A DNA stretch of 64,000 nucleotides, taken from NCBI RefSeq assembly GCF_027213945.1, contig NZ_JAPWGW010000002.1:555051-619050 (forward strand), in the 5' to 3' direction. Under the pieces are notes generated by a model. The model made no database searches, had not been told where the DNA came from, and saw only the letters and a program-made list of their open reading frames with translations. Shown piece after piece: positions 55,100 through 63,938 of this stretch. The position numbers were made by a program, and so were the translations under genes. Source of the stretch: Henriciella marina (GTDB lineage: Bacteria > Pseudomonadota > Alphaproteobacteria > Caulobacterales > Hyphomonadaceae). The stretch's first letter is position 1. Every line of letters begins with the position of its first letter.

Positions 55100-55371
55100 G
55101 CTACCCGCCGAAGAGGATTTGCGGCTGCGCACGATCGCGCACGATCGCGCGCGAGCAAGCCGTTCTGTCCTTCTTTCCAACAGCGGAGTCCGCAACGATT
55201 TCACGGTCCGCGGCTCCTCGAAGTCGAAATCATCGCCGTGTATTGGTGATGCAAGGTCGATGTTTATGCGCCCAATCCTTGCCGAAGCCGCGAGAACGAA
55301 GCAAAAACACTGACGGTGGCCACTCTGGCAATTCGTCTTGTACTTCCGATCGATAAAAGGGGACTCAATGC

Positions 55372-56259
55372 ATGGCCAAGGCGGCAACACAACAGGCAGC
55401 TGGCCTTGCCTATCATGGATTGAGCGGGGTCACGCGGCCTTGCGAGGAAGCGGTTCTTGAAGCGCTCCAGCGAGAAACCAGGATAGAACGCGCGCGGATC
55501 TTGTCCTTTCGAGAGCAGCACGGACTGTTGCTGATTAACGCCGTCGGAGATGGTCTTGTCATTAGACCGGGATTTGCGTCCGGCTATAGCGGGGAGGGGC
55601 CTTCTGGGCTGTCCAAAGCGATTGCCATGCTAAGCGCACATGAGGTGCAGATTGACGAGGTGGATCTGACACCGGCGGAGTTTCAGCGGCTGGATGACTC
55701 TGTCCTCACCGAATCGGATCTGCAAGACCTAGCCGCGCGGCGGGCCGTGCGTATTGGTCAATATCAGGATTATATGTTCAGGGGCGATTGGGACGACGCC
55801 CGCGCGGGTCGTTTGTGGTCACACTATCCTGCCCGCCTGCCATTAGCCGCATTGGCGCCTGGGCTGATTGACCTTGTTCTGGAGTTCGACACGCGGCCGG
55901 GACACGCCTTGCATTTGGGATACATCAGGCTTGAAGACCGACTGCGGAAACTGACATGCACAAGACTTTCGGGTACTCGGCTTGTCGATGCCGCTTTTTC
56001 TCCAAAACACGCCTTGTTGAAGTTGAGCGGCCGGGAGGATCCCGGTGAGCAAGCCGGGCTTGAGTTCCTGTTCCGTGGCGTGCTTCAGCTACACAGAAAT
56101 CCCCATGCCCATAGCGAGCTCAATCGGTCGCCGGTTGAAGCTGTGAGCGAGTTCCTGGTGCTCAATCATCTGTTTCGCCTTCTTGATGCAGTTGAAGTGG
56201 CCAATGGCAAGGCCGGTAAGGACCCATCCGATGAAGGGAGCGGGCTTGGCACTGGCTGA
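55372..56259 (+). CDS. Ymh/HEPN-like protein, candidate effector of a NACHT system
   Basis: 295 residues. The C-terminal part (about 165-275) resembles the TIGR02391/Ymh family, with GLEFLFRGVLQLHRNPHAH followed by a helix pair. The R-N-x3-H motif (Arg242, Asn243, His247) is the HEPN RNase-type signature. The N-terminal 1-130 region is separate, with GYSGEGPSGLSKAIAML, and is not recognised. There is no signal or membrane segment. ATG 55372 has GGGGA upstream. The 3' end overlaps the NACHT gene. It probably acts as a toxic RNase when activated by the NTPase; this is inference from family and context. Confidence 0.65.
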   Translation: MAKAATQQAAGLAYHGLSGVTRPCEEAVLEALQRETRIERARILSFREQHGLLLINAVGDGLVIRPGFASGYSGEGPSGLSKAIAMLSAHEVQIDEVDLTPAEFQRLDDSVLTESDLQDLAARRAVRIGQYQDYMFRGDWDDARAGRLWSHYPARLPLAALAPGLIDLVLEFDTRPGHALHLGYIRLEDRLRKLTCTRLSGTRLVDAAFSPKHALLKLSGREDPGEQAGLEFLFRGVLQLHRNPHAHSELNRSPVEAVSEFLVLNHLFRLLDAVEVANGKAGKDPSDEGSGLGTG

Positions 56260-59200
56260 ACTCCTGATCTCTGGCGGGGGCGGCTGGGCCATTGGCAAAG
56301 CGGCCGACGCACTGAGCGCACCACTCGAGGGCCTTGCTGAAGACATCAATGTGCGTTTTGCCATTTCAGCGGCCCTGGAGCGAAGTGCTGCACGTCTAGA
56401 TGAGGTGTTCGGCGAACGCGAGCAGGCCGACCTGACGGACATGTTGCGCGGCCAGCACGCGCTCGTTTTCACGCTGATCCTAGAGCGGCTTAAACGCGCA
56501 CCGGCGTCTGATCTCATGCGGGGCGGACTATCGGCAGAACTCGCGCAAGTCTTAAGGGCCGGAAACGGTCAAGCCCGAGATGCCCTGCGAAAGCTCGCGG
56601 ATCTGATTGACAGTGAGCTTTGGGCGAAGCCGCCTTTGGCCGCGTATCGTCAGAAACTTAGCGAATATGTAAATGAACAGCGGCTTGGCCATTTGCTTGA
56701 GCGACTGGCGCCGGACATGTCTGCCGCAGCGATTGCCGCGCGGGTGAGATTTGCCGCGCGGTCCGATATCACAAGACGGCTGAGCAGGGTTCACACGACA
56801 CGTCTTGTTTTGCCGCGACGCGTGAGCGAACTGAATGACGAGGACAGTGCGCCTGGCCCGCTGACCGCGCTGGCGGAGCGTTTGACACCAGGTTGGCGCG
56901 GCGCCCTGATCGATCAGGGCGGCGCTGGAAAGACCATTGCGCTGCTCACAATTGGCGAGGCCGTGTTCAGCAGGTTCGATGAAGCGGCTGCGGTCTATGT
57001 ACCGATGGCGGAGGCGGCGACGCACGGTTCGGTAATTTCGGCCCTCTTGCAGCGCGATGCGCTGATCGCCGAAAACATCTCGCAGGCGGATCTGGCCGCA
57101 CAGGCTCGGGCCGGGAGATTGACGTTTCTGCTGGATGGTTGGAATGAGTTGTCGGTTGACGAGCGGCGCCAAGCCCGGTCTGCGATCGAAGCCTTCCACG
57201 GCGAATATCCGGATGCACCGCTTCTTTTTGCAACGCGGCCATACTGGTCAACCTTGCCAACGACGATCAGCGCGAGCTTTGCTCTCGACCGGATCACCTT
57301 CGATGACCAGGCGCGCTTTATTGAAAGCGTTGGTGGTGTTGCAGGCCTTCAAGCGCATACTCGTACGCGCGATCACCGCCCGCTGCGCGAGCTCCTCGGC
57401 ATACCGTTTTTCCTGAATCTGTTCGCTCGTCTGGAATGGCAGGCAAGCGATGGCGACCTGCCGGAAAACAGTGTCCAGCTTGTCTCTCGTTTCGTCGAGG
57501 GCGAATTTGGCCGTCCGGCCTATCTTGATCCGCCGCCGGGCGGGTCGGCAGAGTTCGTGCGTGGTCTGCTCATGGAATTGGCGGTTCGCATGGCCGGGTC
57601 CGGTACAGTTGAACTGCACATCAAAGCGGCGAGCGCCGTCATTGCTGCACGCCTGAAGGCCGCTGGCCATGTCCACAACGCCGCCGAGTGCGAGCGCGCT
57701 CTTCAGCGCCTTTCACAGCAATCTCTCATCCAGGTTGCAGGTGAGGGCAGAGCGAGGCGGTTTGTCTTCGATCACCAACTGCTCCAGGATTGGTTCGCTT
57801 CGTTTCACGTACGGGATGCTATTGTCGCTTGTGCCAACGACACGGCTTTGCCGTCGCCCGCCGCAGCTGAATTCGGCAATGCGAGAAGCTGGGAAGGGGC
57901 GGTTGAAATCGCGGTGGAGGCGCTCGGCCAATCTGGCCCAATTGATCCGGGCCTGCGCCGGTTTCTGATGGAACTTTGGGGAATGGATCCCGAATTTGCG
58001 GCGAAGATGATGTCTCGGCTGAGTGACGCCGCTTGGGACGGGATACGCGACGATGTGCAGCGCTTTGTTCGTGCTTGGCGCAGGAAAGATCCAGGTGTGG
58101 AGGTTTTATCCTTCATGGTGGGCACCGGGCGCTCCGAGTTCGCAGAGACGATATTCGAAGACCTCGCTTCGGAAAAGGAGAGGCGCCGCGAGCGCCAGTT
58201 AACCCGACGGGGTGGATTTCACCCGGATGTGCTTGGACCAGACTGGAGCGCCAAGGCCGAAGGGCTTTCCAGATCCCAGCGCCGGATACTGGTCCATGAT
58301 CTGGCCTATTCCGGCGGTGATCGCGGACTGGATATGGCGATTGAGCTTAGCGCCGGGGACACCGAGACTGATCATCTTGGCTTCGTCCTCGATGAAATCC
58401 ACTACCTCGGCCGGAAAGACAAATCGACCGCGCTGTTCGCGGCCATGACTGAAGCCTCGGCTGACAAATGGGCGCTTGACGAGAGATACAGGGAGATTGC
58501 GGCGGAACACGACCCTGAGCGCTATCGGGCAACGCTCAAGCGGATTATTAAGAAGGGGCCGAACACAACCGGCGGCGTACACGCCCGAATGATCCTTTGT
58601 GAGCTTGATGGCGAGCTTTTTCCCGCGGACCTGATTGAGGCCGGGCTCGCTCTAGATGATCAGAGCAAGGATAATCGCCACTGGCATTTGCACAGGTTTT
58701 CCGAAGATGCCCCTAGCGCGCTTTCAGACGTGCTCCTGGAGCACATGAAAACTGGCAAGGTGCTCTACAGGCTGCATGAGTATGTCACCAAAGTGAATCC
58801 AGCCCAGGCTGACGACATTCTGTCGTTCTTGCTCGACGATAGGCGGGAGCGTCACGACGGGCTTGGGATGGCGACGCATCTCAAACCGGGACAGTTACGC
58901 TGTGTCCTCACCGAGGCCTTGCAGATTTGCCGCACACTTGAGGGTGCAGATCGTTATGCCATGCGCGACGAGCGCAGCCGGCTTGCGCGCCTGATGGATG
59001 TGCTCAAGAATTCCGATAACACGCGCCTTATTCAGATTCTTATTAACTCGCCCGCGAAAAACCGGTCCGAAGTGGTCTTGCTGATGAAGCTCGTGACTGG
59101 CTGGAAGGGCGCGGACCATCATGATGAGAGAGGTCTGAGCCCGACGGGCCTCGCATCGCTGGGCTTGCACAGTGCAATCGATCGGTGGTGTCGATTGCTA

Positions 59201-60736
59201 TTGGCGGTGCCGGACAAAAGCAGCGACGATCTGCAATTGGCCTTACGGGCACTGGCTGTTCCCGGCCGTGTTTCAGCATTGAAACGCATGCATGAAGTGC
59301 ATGAAGCTGAACTCCTGCAGTATGAGCAGGAGCATGCTGACAACCCGAGTCGGCTGAGGCTACGGGGCGGCTATCCAGGGGACTATCGTCGCCGGGAGCC
59401 ATTTATGCGCCATGGTTGGCCGGAGGCGAAGGCGCTGTTGCTGGGCTATATTGGCGATGAACGATTTGAGCTCGGCGCGGCGATAGCGCTTCGCAAATTC
59501 GCTCCTTTTGTCGCGGCCGATGTTCAGGGCAAGGGGCTCTTTCCAAACGATCGCAGTCATGAGCTGAAACGGGAGCGCCGGGCGGTCTGTCTGGAGCGGG
59601 GACCTTCAGCATCGTGTCATCACATTGCAGCCCGTATCCTCGATCGTGTTGCTGAGATTGATCTTGATGCTAAGGATGGCTGGGCGCGGGCGCGCAGTCT
59701 GGCTGCCTCTGCGGCCTGGATGGATTGTGGCCCGCGCCTGGCGGAGGTGATCGATCTCATTCGACGCGATCCCGAGCCGGTCAAGTCCCTGGCGATACTT
59801 GAGGCGCTGGCCGAGACCGGCCAGCCGCTCAAAGCGGACTGGATCCTGCCAGGTCTTGCAGCGGCAGAGGCTGAGTATTTTGCGCAGACCTGGCGTTCCG
59901 AGAACGATTTTTACATCCTTCGCCCATGGCTCGACCTCCTGGCGCGATCAGACACGCCGCTTGAGCTCATCGCCAGAAAAGCCAAGCACCCCCGCGAGGT
60001 TCACCAATGGCAGGCAGGCGATTTCATCTCGCTGCTCATGCTGGAAGACGCTGATGCGATGGTTGACGCCATCGAAGCCCTGCATGCTGAATGCCGTCTC
60101 GGCCATGGTGACTATGATCGCATCCGCGCGCTCTTTCGCGTCGGGTCGGACCGAGCGCTCAGTCTGCTTTTGGATGATGTTCTTGAAGGGCGATATCAAG
60201 ACTTGCTTCATTTCGGGTTTCATGGGCCCAATGCCATTGCCGATATGCTCGAACGCGAGCCGGACAAGCTAAAGGCGGCCGTCGCAAAAGCTGCGTCAAA
60301 TGATAATGCGCGGGGAAATGCAGCGTATCGTTTGGGCAGTCTTTGCCGGGGGGCACAAACCGCCAAACTGTTCGAGATAGCGTTGGAAGAGAGCCGCAGT
60401 GGGTCCGAAGCTATGATATGGCGTGTTTTAGCGGAGCATATGTTGGAAGGACAGTGCACAAGATACGAGCCGCTCGGCCCTGGCAGCTATAAGCTTCACC
60501 AAAAGTCTGTCGGCGAGTTGCGGCAAAGCCTCTTTTCCTGGGTTTTGGCGGAACCCGAGGAGCCTTTCTGGCGGAAGCTGCTTGCCGGCGTCGATGATCT
60601 GGTTTCGCAACATGGCGGACATCCCGATGATCCGCGTCACCCCGATGTCGTCACGGGGGTACCTTATCCGGATTTTGAGCCCGATATCTGGGCCAAGGTG
60701 CGTATTTTGGAGAACCCTCCGAGCCATTTTGACTAG
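56231..60736 (+). CDS. Large NACHT/STAND NTPase with long helical C-terminus
   Basis: About 1501 residues from the ATG at 56231 (AAGGA eight bases upstream); the frame also has an ATG at 56183, deeper inside the HEPN gene. Walker A is DQGGAGKT (around 228-235) and Walker B is LLDGWNEL (300-307), the DGxxE form typical of NACHT. An arginine in FATRPYW (336), a GIP motif (390) and winged-helix-like FVFDHQLLQDWF (511-522) follow. Residues 1-210 form an unrecognised N-terminal domain. The remaining ~970 residues are alpha-helical with repeat-like charge patterns, as expected for a sensor. It resembles bacterial anti-phage NACHT/Avs proteins in layout. Confidence 0.8.
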   Translation: MKGAGLALAELLISGGGGWAIGKAADALSAPLEGLAEDINVRFAISAALERSAARLDEVFGEREQADLTDMLRGQHALVFTLILERLKRAPASDLMRGGLSAELAQVLRAGNGQARDALRKLADLIDSELWAKPPLAAYRQKLSEYVNEQRLGHLLERLAPDMSAAAIAARVRFAARSDITRRLSRVHTTRLVLPRRVSELNDEDSAPGPLTALAERLTPGWRGALIDQGGAGKTIALLTIGEAVFSRFDEAAAVYVPMAEAATHGSVISALLQRDALIAENISQADLAAQARAGRLTFLLDGWNELSVDERRQARSAIEAFHGEYPDAPLLFATRPYWSTLPTTISASFALDRITFDDQARFIESVGGVAGLQAHTRTRDHRPLRELLGIPFFLNLFARLEWQASDGDLPENSVQLVSRFVEGEFGRPAYLDPPPGGSAEFVRGLLMELAVRMAGSGTVELHIKAASAVIAARLKAAGHVHNAAECERALQRLSQQSLIQVAGEGRARRFVFDHQLLQDWFASFHVRDAIVACANDTALPSPAAAEFGNARSWEGAVEIAVEALGQSGPIDPGLRRFLMELWGMDPEFAAKMMSRLSDAAWDGIRDDVQRFVRAWRRKDPGVEVLSFMVGTGRSEFAETIFEDLASEKERRRERQLTRRGGFHPDVLGPDWSAKAEGLSRSQRRILVHDLAYSGGDRGLDMAIELSAGDTETDHLGFVLDEIHYLGRKDKSTALFAAMTEASADKWALDERYREIAAEHDPERYRATLKRIIKKGPNTTGGVHARMILCELDGELFPADLIEAGLALDDQSKDNRHWHLHRFSEDAPSALSDVLLEHMKTGKVLYRLHEYVTKVNPAQADDILSFLLDDRRERHDGLGMATHLKPGQLRCVLTEALQICRTLEGADRYAMRDERSRLARLMDVLKNSDNTRLIQILINSPAKNRSEVVLLMKLVTGWKGADHHDERGLSPTGLASLGLHSAIDRWCRLLLAVPDKSSDDLQLALRALAVPGRVSALKRMHEVHEAELLQYEQEHADNPSRLRLRGGYPGDYRRREPFMRHGWPEAKALLLGYIGDERFELGAAIALRKFAPFVAADVQGKGLFPNDRSHELKRERRAVCLERGPSASCHHIAARILDRVAEIDLDAKDGWARARSLAASAAWMDCGPRLAEVIDLIRRDPEPVKSLAILEALAETGQPLKADWILPGLAAAEAEYFAQTWRSENDFYILRPWLDLLARSDTPLELIARKAKHPREVHQWQAGDFISLLMLEDADAMVDAIEALHAECRLGHGDYDRIRALFRVGSDRALSLLLDDVLEGRYQDLLHFGFHGPNAIADMLEREPDKLKAAVAKAASNDNARGNAAYRLGSLCRGAQTAKLFEIALEESRSGSEAMIWRVLAEHMLEGQCTRYEPLGPGSYKLHQKSVGELRQSLFSWVLAEPEEPFWRKLLAGVDDLVSQHGGHPDDPRHPDVVTGVPYPDFEPDIWAKVRILENPPSHFD

Positions 60737-60999
60737 GAGGGTTACGGCAACAATCACATGCATAATATGATGGGTGCTTTGTCGGTGTGCGCAAATAGCT
60801 GGTGAATGGTGGGATACCGAGTGCGAGTGTTGTTCCAAGTAAATTTACCCGCATTTCTTGCGCAGGCTGACTCGGCAATCGTTATAAACTGACTGGCTGA
60901 ATTGAAGCGTGGCCGCCATTCAATCTACAACATAAGTCTGGAAGGGTTTGGCCCGAAGCGTACAAACTGCTCCTTTACGAGAATGCTCGATAGCGGGAT
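60737..60999. other. Gap between NACHT gene and second recombinase cassette
   Basis: About 260 bases with no convincing gene, terminator or repeat. Short frames on both strands lack family features. Confidence 0.4.
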
Positions 61000-61200
61000 T
61001 CAGCTGATTTCGGATAGGCGGACTTCAGCGTGTTCAACTTTTCTGGTGGCAGATTCAATCCGCGCTCGCAATGCCGCCCACCCAACCTTAATTTCCTGCC
61101 CTTTAGCGCTCGGTGCCCGAGCTGGCAGACCATCAATCAGCGCCTGTTCCAGCTCTACCATCGCCTAAACAAATTTGCGAACAGGATCTAGCTCGTCCAT
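61000..61200 (-). pseudogene. Small cassette protein, copy 2, with internal stop
   Basis: Starting at the ATG at 61200, it matches the 67-codon gene at 53786 (MDELDPVRKFV, then MVELEQALIDGLPARAP), but a TAG follows codon 11. The remaining frame is otherwise conserved. Confidence 0.65.
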
Positions 61201-61324
61201 TTCGGACACATTCCGCGACCTCACGTCACCAGTCTACGCAGCTTTTTCGACAGCCGCTGGACTTTGCCCGCATTCGGAGCATTGCTGTCTTCGACAATTT
61301 AAAGCGCGGCCCGGTATCGGCCCG

Positions 61325-61378
61325 GGCTTGTCTCAGTGGGAGCGGATGATCGCCCCTACAATCGAAAGGAGACAAGCC
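61325..61378. repeat. Inverted repeat before DUF3489 copy 2
   Basis: GGCTTGTCT (61325-61333) and AGACAAGCC (61370-61378) with the right arm ending at the start codon, as in copy 1. The spacer is 36 bases here and 37 in copy 1, and includes GTGGGAGCGGAT in both. Confidence 0.6.
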
Positions 61379-61615
61379 ATGACTGACCAACACACAATCG
61401 ACGCTCCTAAAGACGGCACCAAGGAAGCCCGCCTAGTCGACGGCCTGACCGGCAAGGGCCAGACGCTGAAGCAACTTTCGGCCCTACTGACTTGGCAGCC
61501 ACACACGGTCCGCGCCGCCATGACCCGGCTGCGCAAGCGCGGTTATGTTATCGACAGGGTCGCAAAGACCGAGAAGTCCGCTGCCCGCTTCAAGCTGCGT
61601 GGAGACAAGACGTGA
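61379..61615 (+). CDS. DUF3489 protein
   Basis: 78 residues with a winged-helix-like core (LTWQPHTVRAAMTRLRKRGYVIDRV). The family is regularly found directly before DUF2924 and a large serine recombinase in alphaproteobacterial mobile islands. It is probably a DNA-binding regulator or accessory factor for the recombinase. The stop overlaps the GTG of the next gene. Confidence 0.85.
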   Translation: MTDQHTIDAPKDGTKEARLVDGLTGKGQTLKQLSALLTWQPHTVRAAMTRLRKRGYVIDRVAKTEKSAARFKLRGDKT

Positions 61616-62001
61616 GGCACGGCGACTTCGAGCGTCTTTCCCGAGAAGAGCTGATTGAGTGCTGGACCGAGATGATCGGTTCAGCGCCGCCGCCCAAGCT
61701 TCGCTCGCCCATGATGGCGAAGATCCTGATCTGCGAACACCAATGGCAGGCCTCGGGTCGGCCGCGGGCGACGCTGGTTCGAAGACTGCGACGGCTAGCT
61801 AGGGCCGCGCCCGATAGCGCCTTGCCGGCCGGCAACGGCCAACGTCTGGTTCGAGAATGGAACGGCGTTGAGCACACCGTCGATGTCACTGAGGCCGGCT
61901 ATCTCTGGAATGGCAAGACCTGGCGATCGCTCAGCGCCATCGCCAAGGAGATCACCGGGACCAAATGGTCCGGGCCTCGCTTCTTCGGTGTGCAGACATG
62001 A
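61612..62001 (+). CDS. DUF2924 protein
   Basis: 129 residues from a GTG overlapping the DUF3489 stop (GTGA). DUF2924 features are LVREWNGVEHTVDV, GYLWNGKTWRSLSAIAKEITG and WSGPRFFGV. It is co-translated with the recombinase through an ATGA overlap and is a constant partner of this recombinase type. Its function is not established; an accessory DNA-binding role is plausible. Confidence 0.88.
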   Translation: MRHGDFERLSREELIECWTEMIGSAPPPKLRSPMMAKILICEHQWQASGRPRATLVRRLRRLARAAPDSALPAGNGQRLVREWNGVEHTVDVTEAGYLWNGKTWRSLSAIAKEITGTKWSGPRFFGVQT

Positions 62002-63503
62002 AGAAAGTCCGCTGCGCCATCTACACGCGGAAGTCCTCCGACGAAGGCCTCGACCAAGCCTTCAACTCGCTCGATGCGCAGCGAGAGGCCTGCGAGGCCT
62101 ACATTCGGTCGCAGCGCCATGAGGGCTGGAAGCTCCTGCCGCAGCGCTACGATGATGGCGGGATATCCGGTGGGACCATGGATCGCCCTGCCCTCCAGGC
62201 ATTGCTCGCTGAACTCAAGGCCGGCCGCATTGACATGGTCGTGGTCTACAAGATCGACCGGCTCACACGCTCGCTTGCTGACTTCGCACGGCTGGTTGAA
62301 CAATTCGAAATGACGGGCGCATCCTTCGTATCCGTGACCCAGCAGTTCAACACCGCCTCCAGCATGGGCCGACTAACACTAAATGTCCTGCTCTCCTTTG
62401 CCCAATTTGAGCGTGAGGTTACAGCCGAGCGGATCCGCGACAAGATCGCCGCCTCCAAGAAGAAGGGTATGTGGATGGGTGGTGTTCTGCCGCTAGGCTA
62501 CGATAAAGCTGATGGCGGCCTAATCATCAACGAAGGTGAAGCTGAGACGGTCCAAACTCTATTCAAAACATACATCGACGTCGGCTCGGTCCGGAAACTG
62601 AAGGACTACGCTGATACCGAAGACCTAAGGACCAAGCAGCACGTGTCTGCCTCGGGCCGGGTCACTGGCGGCAAACCATTCACAAGGGGCCATCTTTATC
62701 AGCTGCTCTCCAACCCTCTCTATCGCGGAAAAATCAAGCATCGCGACCAGGTCTATGATGGGCTGCATGACGCGATCATTTCGGAAGCGCTCTGGGTCCG
62801 GGTTCAGGAGAAGCTCGCAAACAACCGTGTCGCCCGAAAAACACGAAAGAATGCCGCCAATCCATCCCTGCTCGCTGGCAGAGTGTTCGATGAGAATGGA
62901 CGATCCTTCTACGCCCATCATGCTCGGAAAGGGCAGCGACGATACCGCTATTACGTCTCCGCAGATAATCAGGTCCGTTTGCCTGCGCGCGAGCTTGAGC
63001 AGGCTGCGTTCAATGCGCTTATCCATCGGCCTGGAGTTCGACAGCTATCGGCCCATGGCGCCCCATCCCAGCGCGAAACGCTGAAACAGATCAACCGGCT
63101 GGTGGTTGGCTCGGCGAAGCTGGAAATCCACCTCGCCGGGCAGGAGAACGTGCACCCGGTCCGAACTCCATTTATCCAACGTCGTCGCGGCGTGGAACGA
63201 AAACTCGTTCTGGAAAATGCAAGCGTGTCTCGAAAGGTAGACCGAACGCTGATCCGACGGATTGTCCAGGCGATGGATTGGCTCGACGACATCAAAGCTG
63301 GACGCGCGATTAGCGACATCGCAGCCGAACAAAATGTCTCGCCATCGTACATCACCCACAATCTCGATCTGGCTTTTCTATCGCCACGAATTCTTGAGGC
63401 GGTCAGTGAGGGACGCCAGGCGCCGCATATCTCTGCGTACCAGCTTTCGAAGATTTCGATCCCGGTAAATTGGGACGAACAGGACCCGATTTTCCTCTCC
63501 TAG
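61998..63503 (+). CDS. Large serine recombinase
   Basis: 501 residues. The catalytic N-terminal domain has YTRKS with Ser13, then FNSLDAQREAC, GGISGGTMDRP and KIDRLTRSLADFARL. A recombinase domain (GYDKADGGLIINEGEAETVQ) and a zinc-beta-ribbon-like central part follow, although the usual cysteines are not evident. It integrates, excises or inverts DNA between short attachment sites. It is the intact partner of the broken copy at 54785 and probably mobilised the NACHT locus. Confidence 0.9.
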   Translation: MKKVRCAIYTRKSSDEGLDQAFNSLDAQREACEAYIRSQRHEGWKLLPQRYDDGGISGGTMDRPALQALLAELKAGRIDMVVVYKIDRLTRSLADFARLVEQFEMTGASFVSVTQQFNTASSMGRLTLNVLLSFAQFEREVTAERIRDKIAASKKKGMWMGGVLPLGYDKADGGLIINEGEAETVQTLFKTYIDVGSVRKLKDYADTEDLRTKQHVSASGRVTGGKPFTRGHLYQLLSNPLYRGKIKHRDQVYDGLHDAIISEALWVRVQEKLANNRVARKTRKNAANPSLLAGRVFDENGRSFYAHHARKGQRRYRYYVSADNQVRLPARELEQAAFNALIHRPGVRQLSAHGAPSQRETLKQINRLVVGSAKLEIHLAGQENVHPVRTPFIQRRRGVERKLVLENASVSRKVDRTLIRRIVQAMDWLDDIKAGRAISDIAAEQNVSPSYITHNLDLAFLSPRILEAVSEGRQAPHISAYQLSKISIPVNWDEQDPIFLS

Positions 63504-63833
63504 ATTCCCGCGTAATCACCCGGTGCATCCTCTGCAGAATCTTCAACGGTATGCGCTGAGGACTTGAGATGTTTCTCTCGGTCATACCCTTAGTCATATG
63601 ACTTAGCTTATGACTAAAGCTATGACTTAGCCCCCCGCGACGATAGAGCAGGTCCAGCAGCTCCGGCCGCGGCTCGCGTCTGAACTGGGCGCACCAGTTC
63701 CCAAATCGCTTCAGCGGTAGGTCGTTTACTTTGCAATATTCCCGCTGATTCAAGTCACTGCGCTTCACGCCTCGCGATGAGCCCACAAGAACGCTTGCAG
63801 CTCCGCACGTTTCTCAACTGACAATCTCGTCAT
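63403..63833 (-). pseudogene. IS66-like accessory protein remnant, frameshifted
   Basis: From an ATG at 63833 the frame reads MTRLSVEKRAELQAFLW and then breaks by one missing base near 63772. A second frame continues KRSDLNQREYCKVNDLPLKRFGNW, a helix-turn-helix pattern typical of IS66-associated small proteins. The tail runs antisense over the recombinase 3' end and is probably not genuine beyond about 63590. Confidence 0.5.
63598..63633. repeat. Three 12-base tandem repeats
   Basis: ATGACT recurs exactly every 12 bases at 63598, 63610 and 63622, with AGCT-like spacers (TAGCTT, AAAGCT, TAGCCC). The preceding AGTCATATGACT is a perfect palindrome. In the antisense frame this encodes a short SH-containing repeat. 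Confidence 0.6.
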
Positions 63834-63938
63834 CGGCAGCTCCCCTCGGCTTTTGAACACCAACCGAAAGAGATCGAACGCCCCGCACAAGCATGTCACT
63901 ATTTGACGCTTTCCTGGTCCGTTGTAAGCGTCCAGTTC

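Noticed and set aside
55131..55155. Short CGATCGCG-type direct repeats before the HEPN gene
   Set aside because: They are two short GC-rich repeats within degraded recombinase sequence, too short and isolated to call an attachment site or iteron.
55077..55313. A 78-codon plus-strand frame after the broken recombinase
   Set aside because: It begins inside decayed recombinase sequence and has no ribosome-binding site or known motif.
63598..63633. Possible CRISPR array
   Set aside because: The repeats are only 12 bases with no spacers and there are no cas genes in the window.
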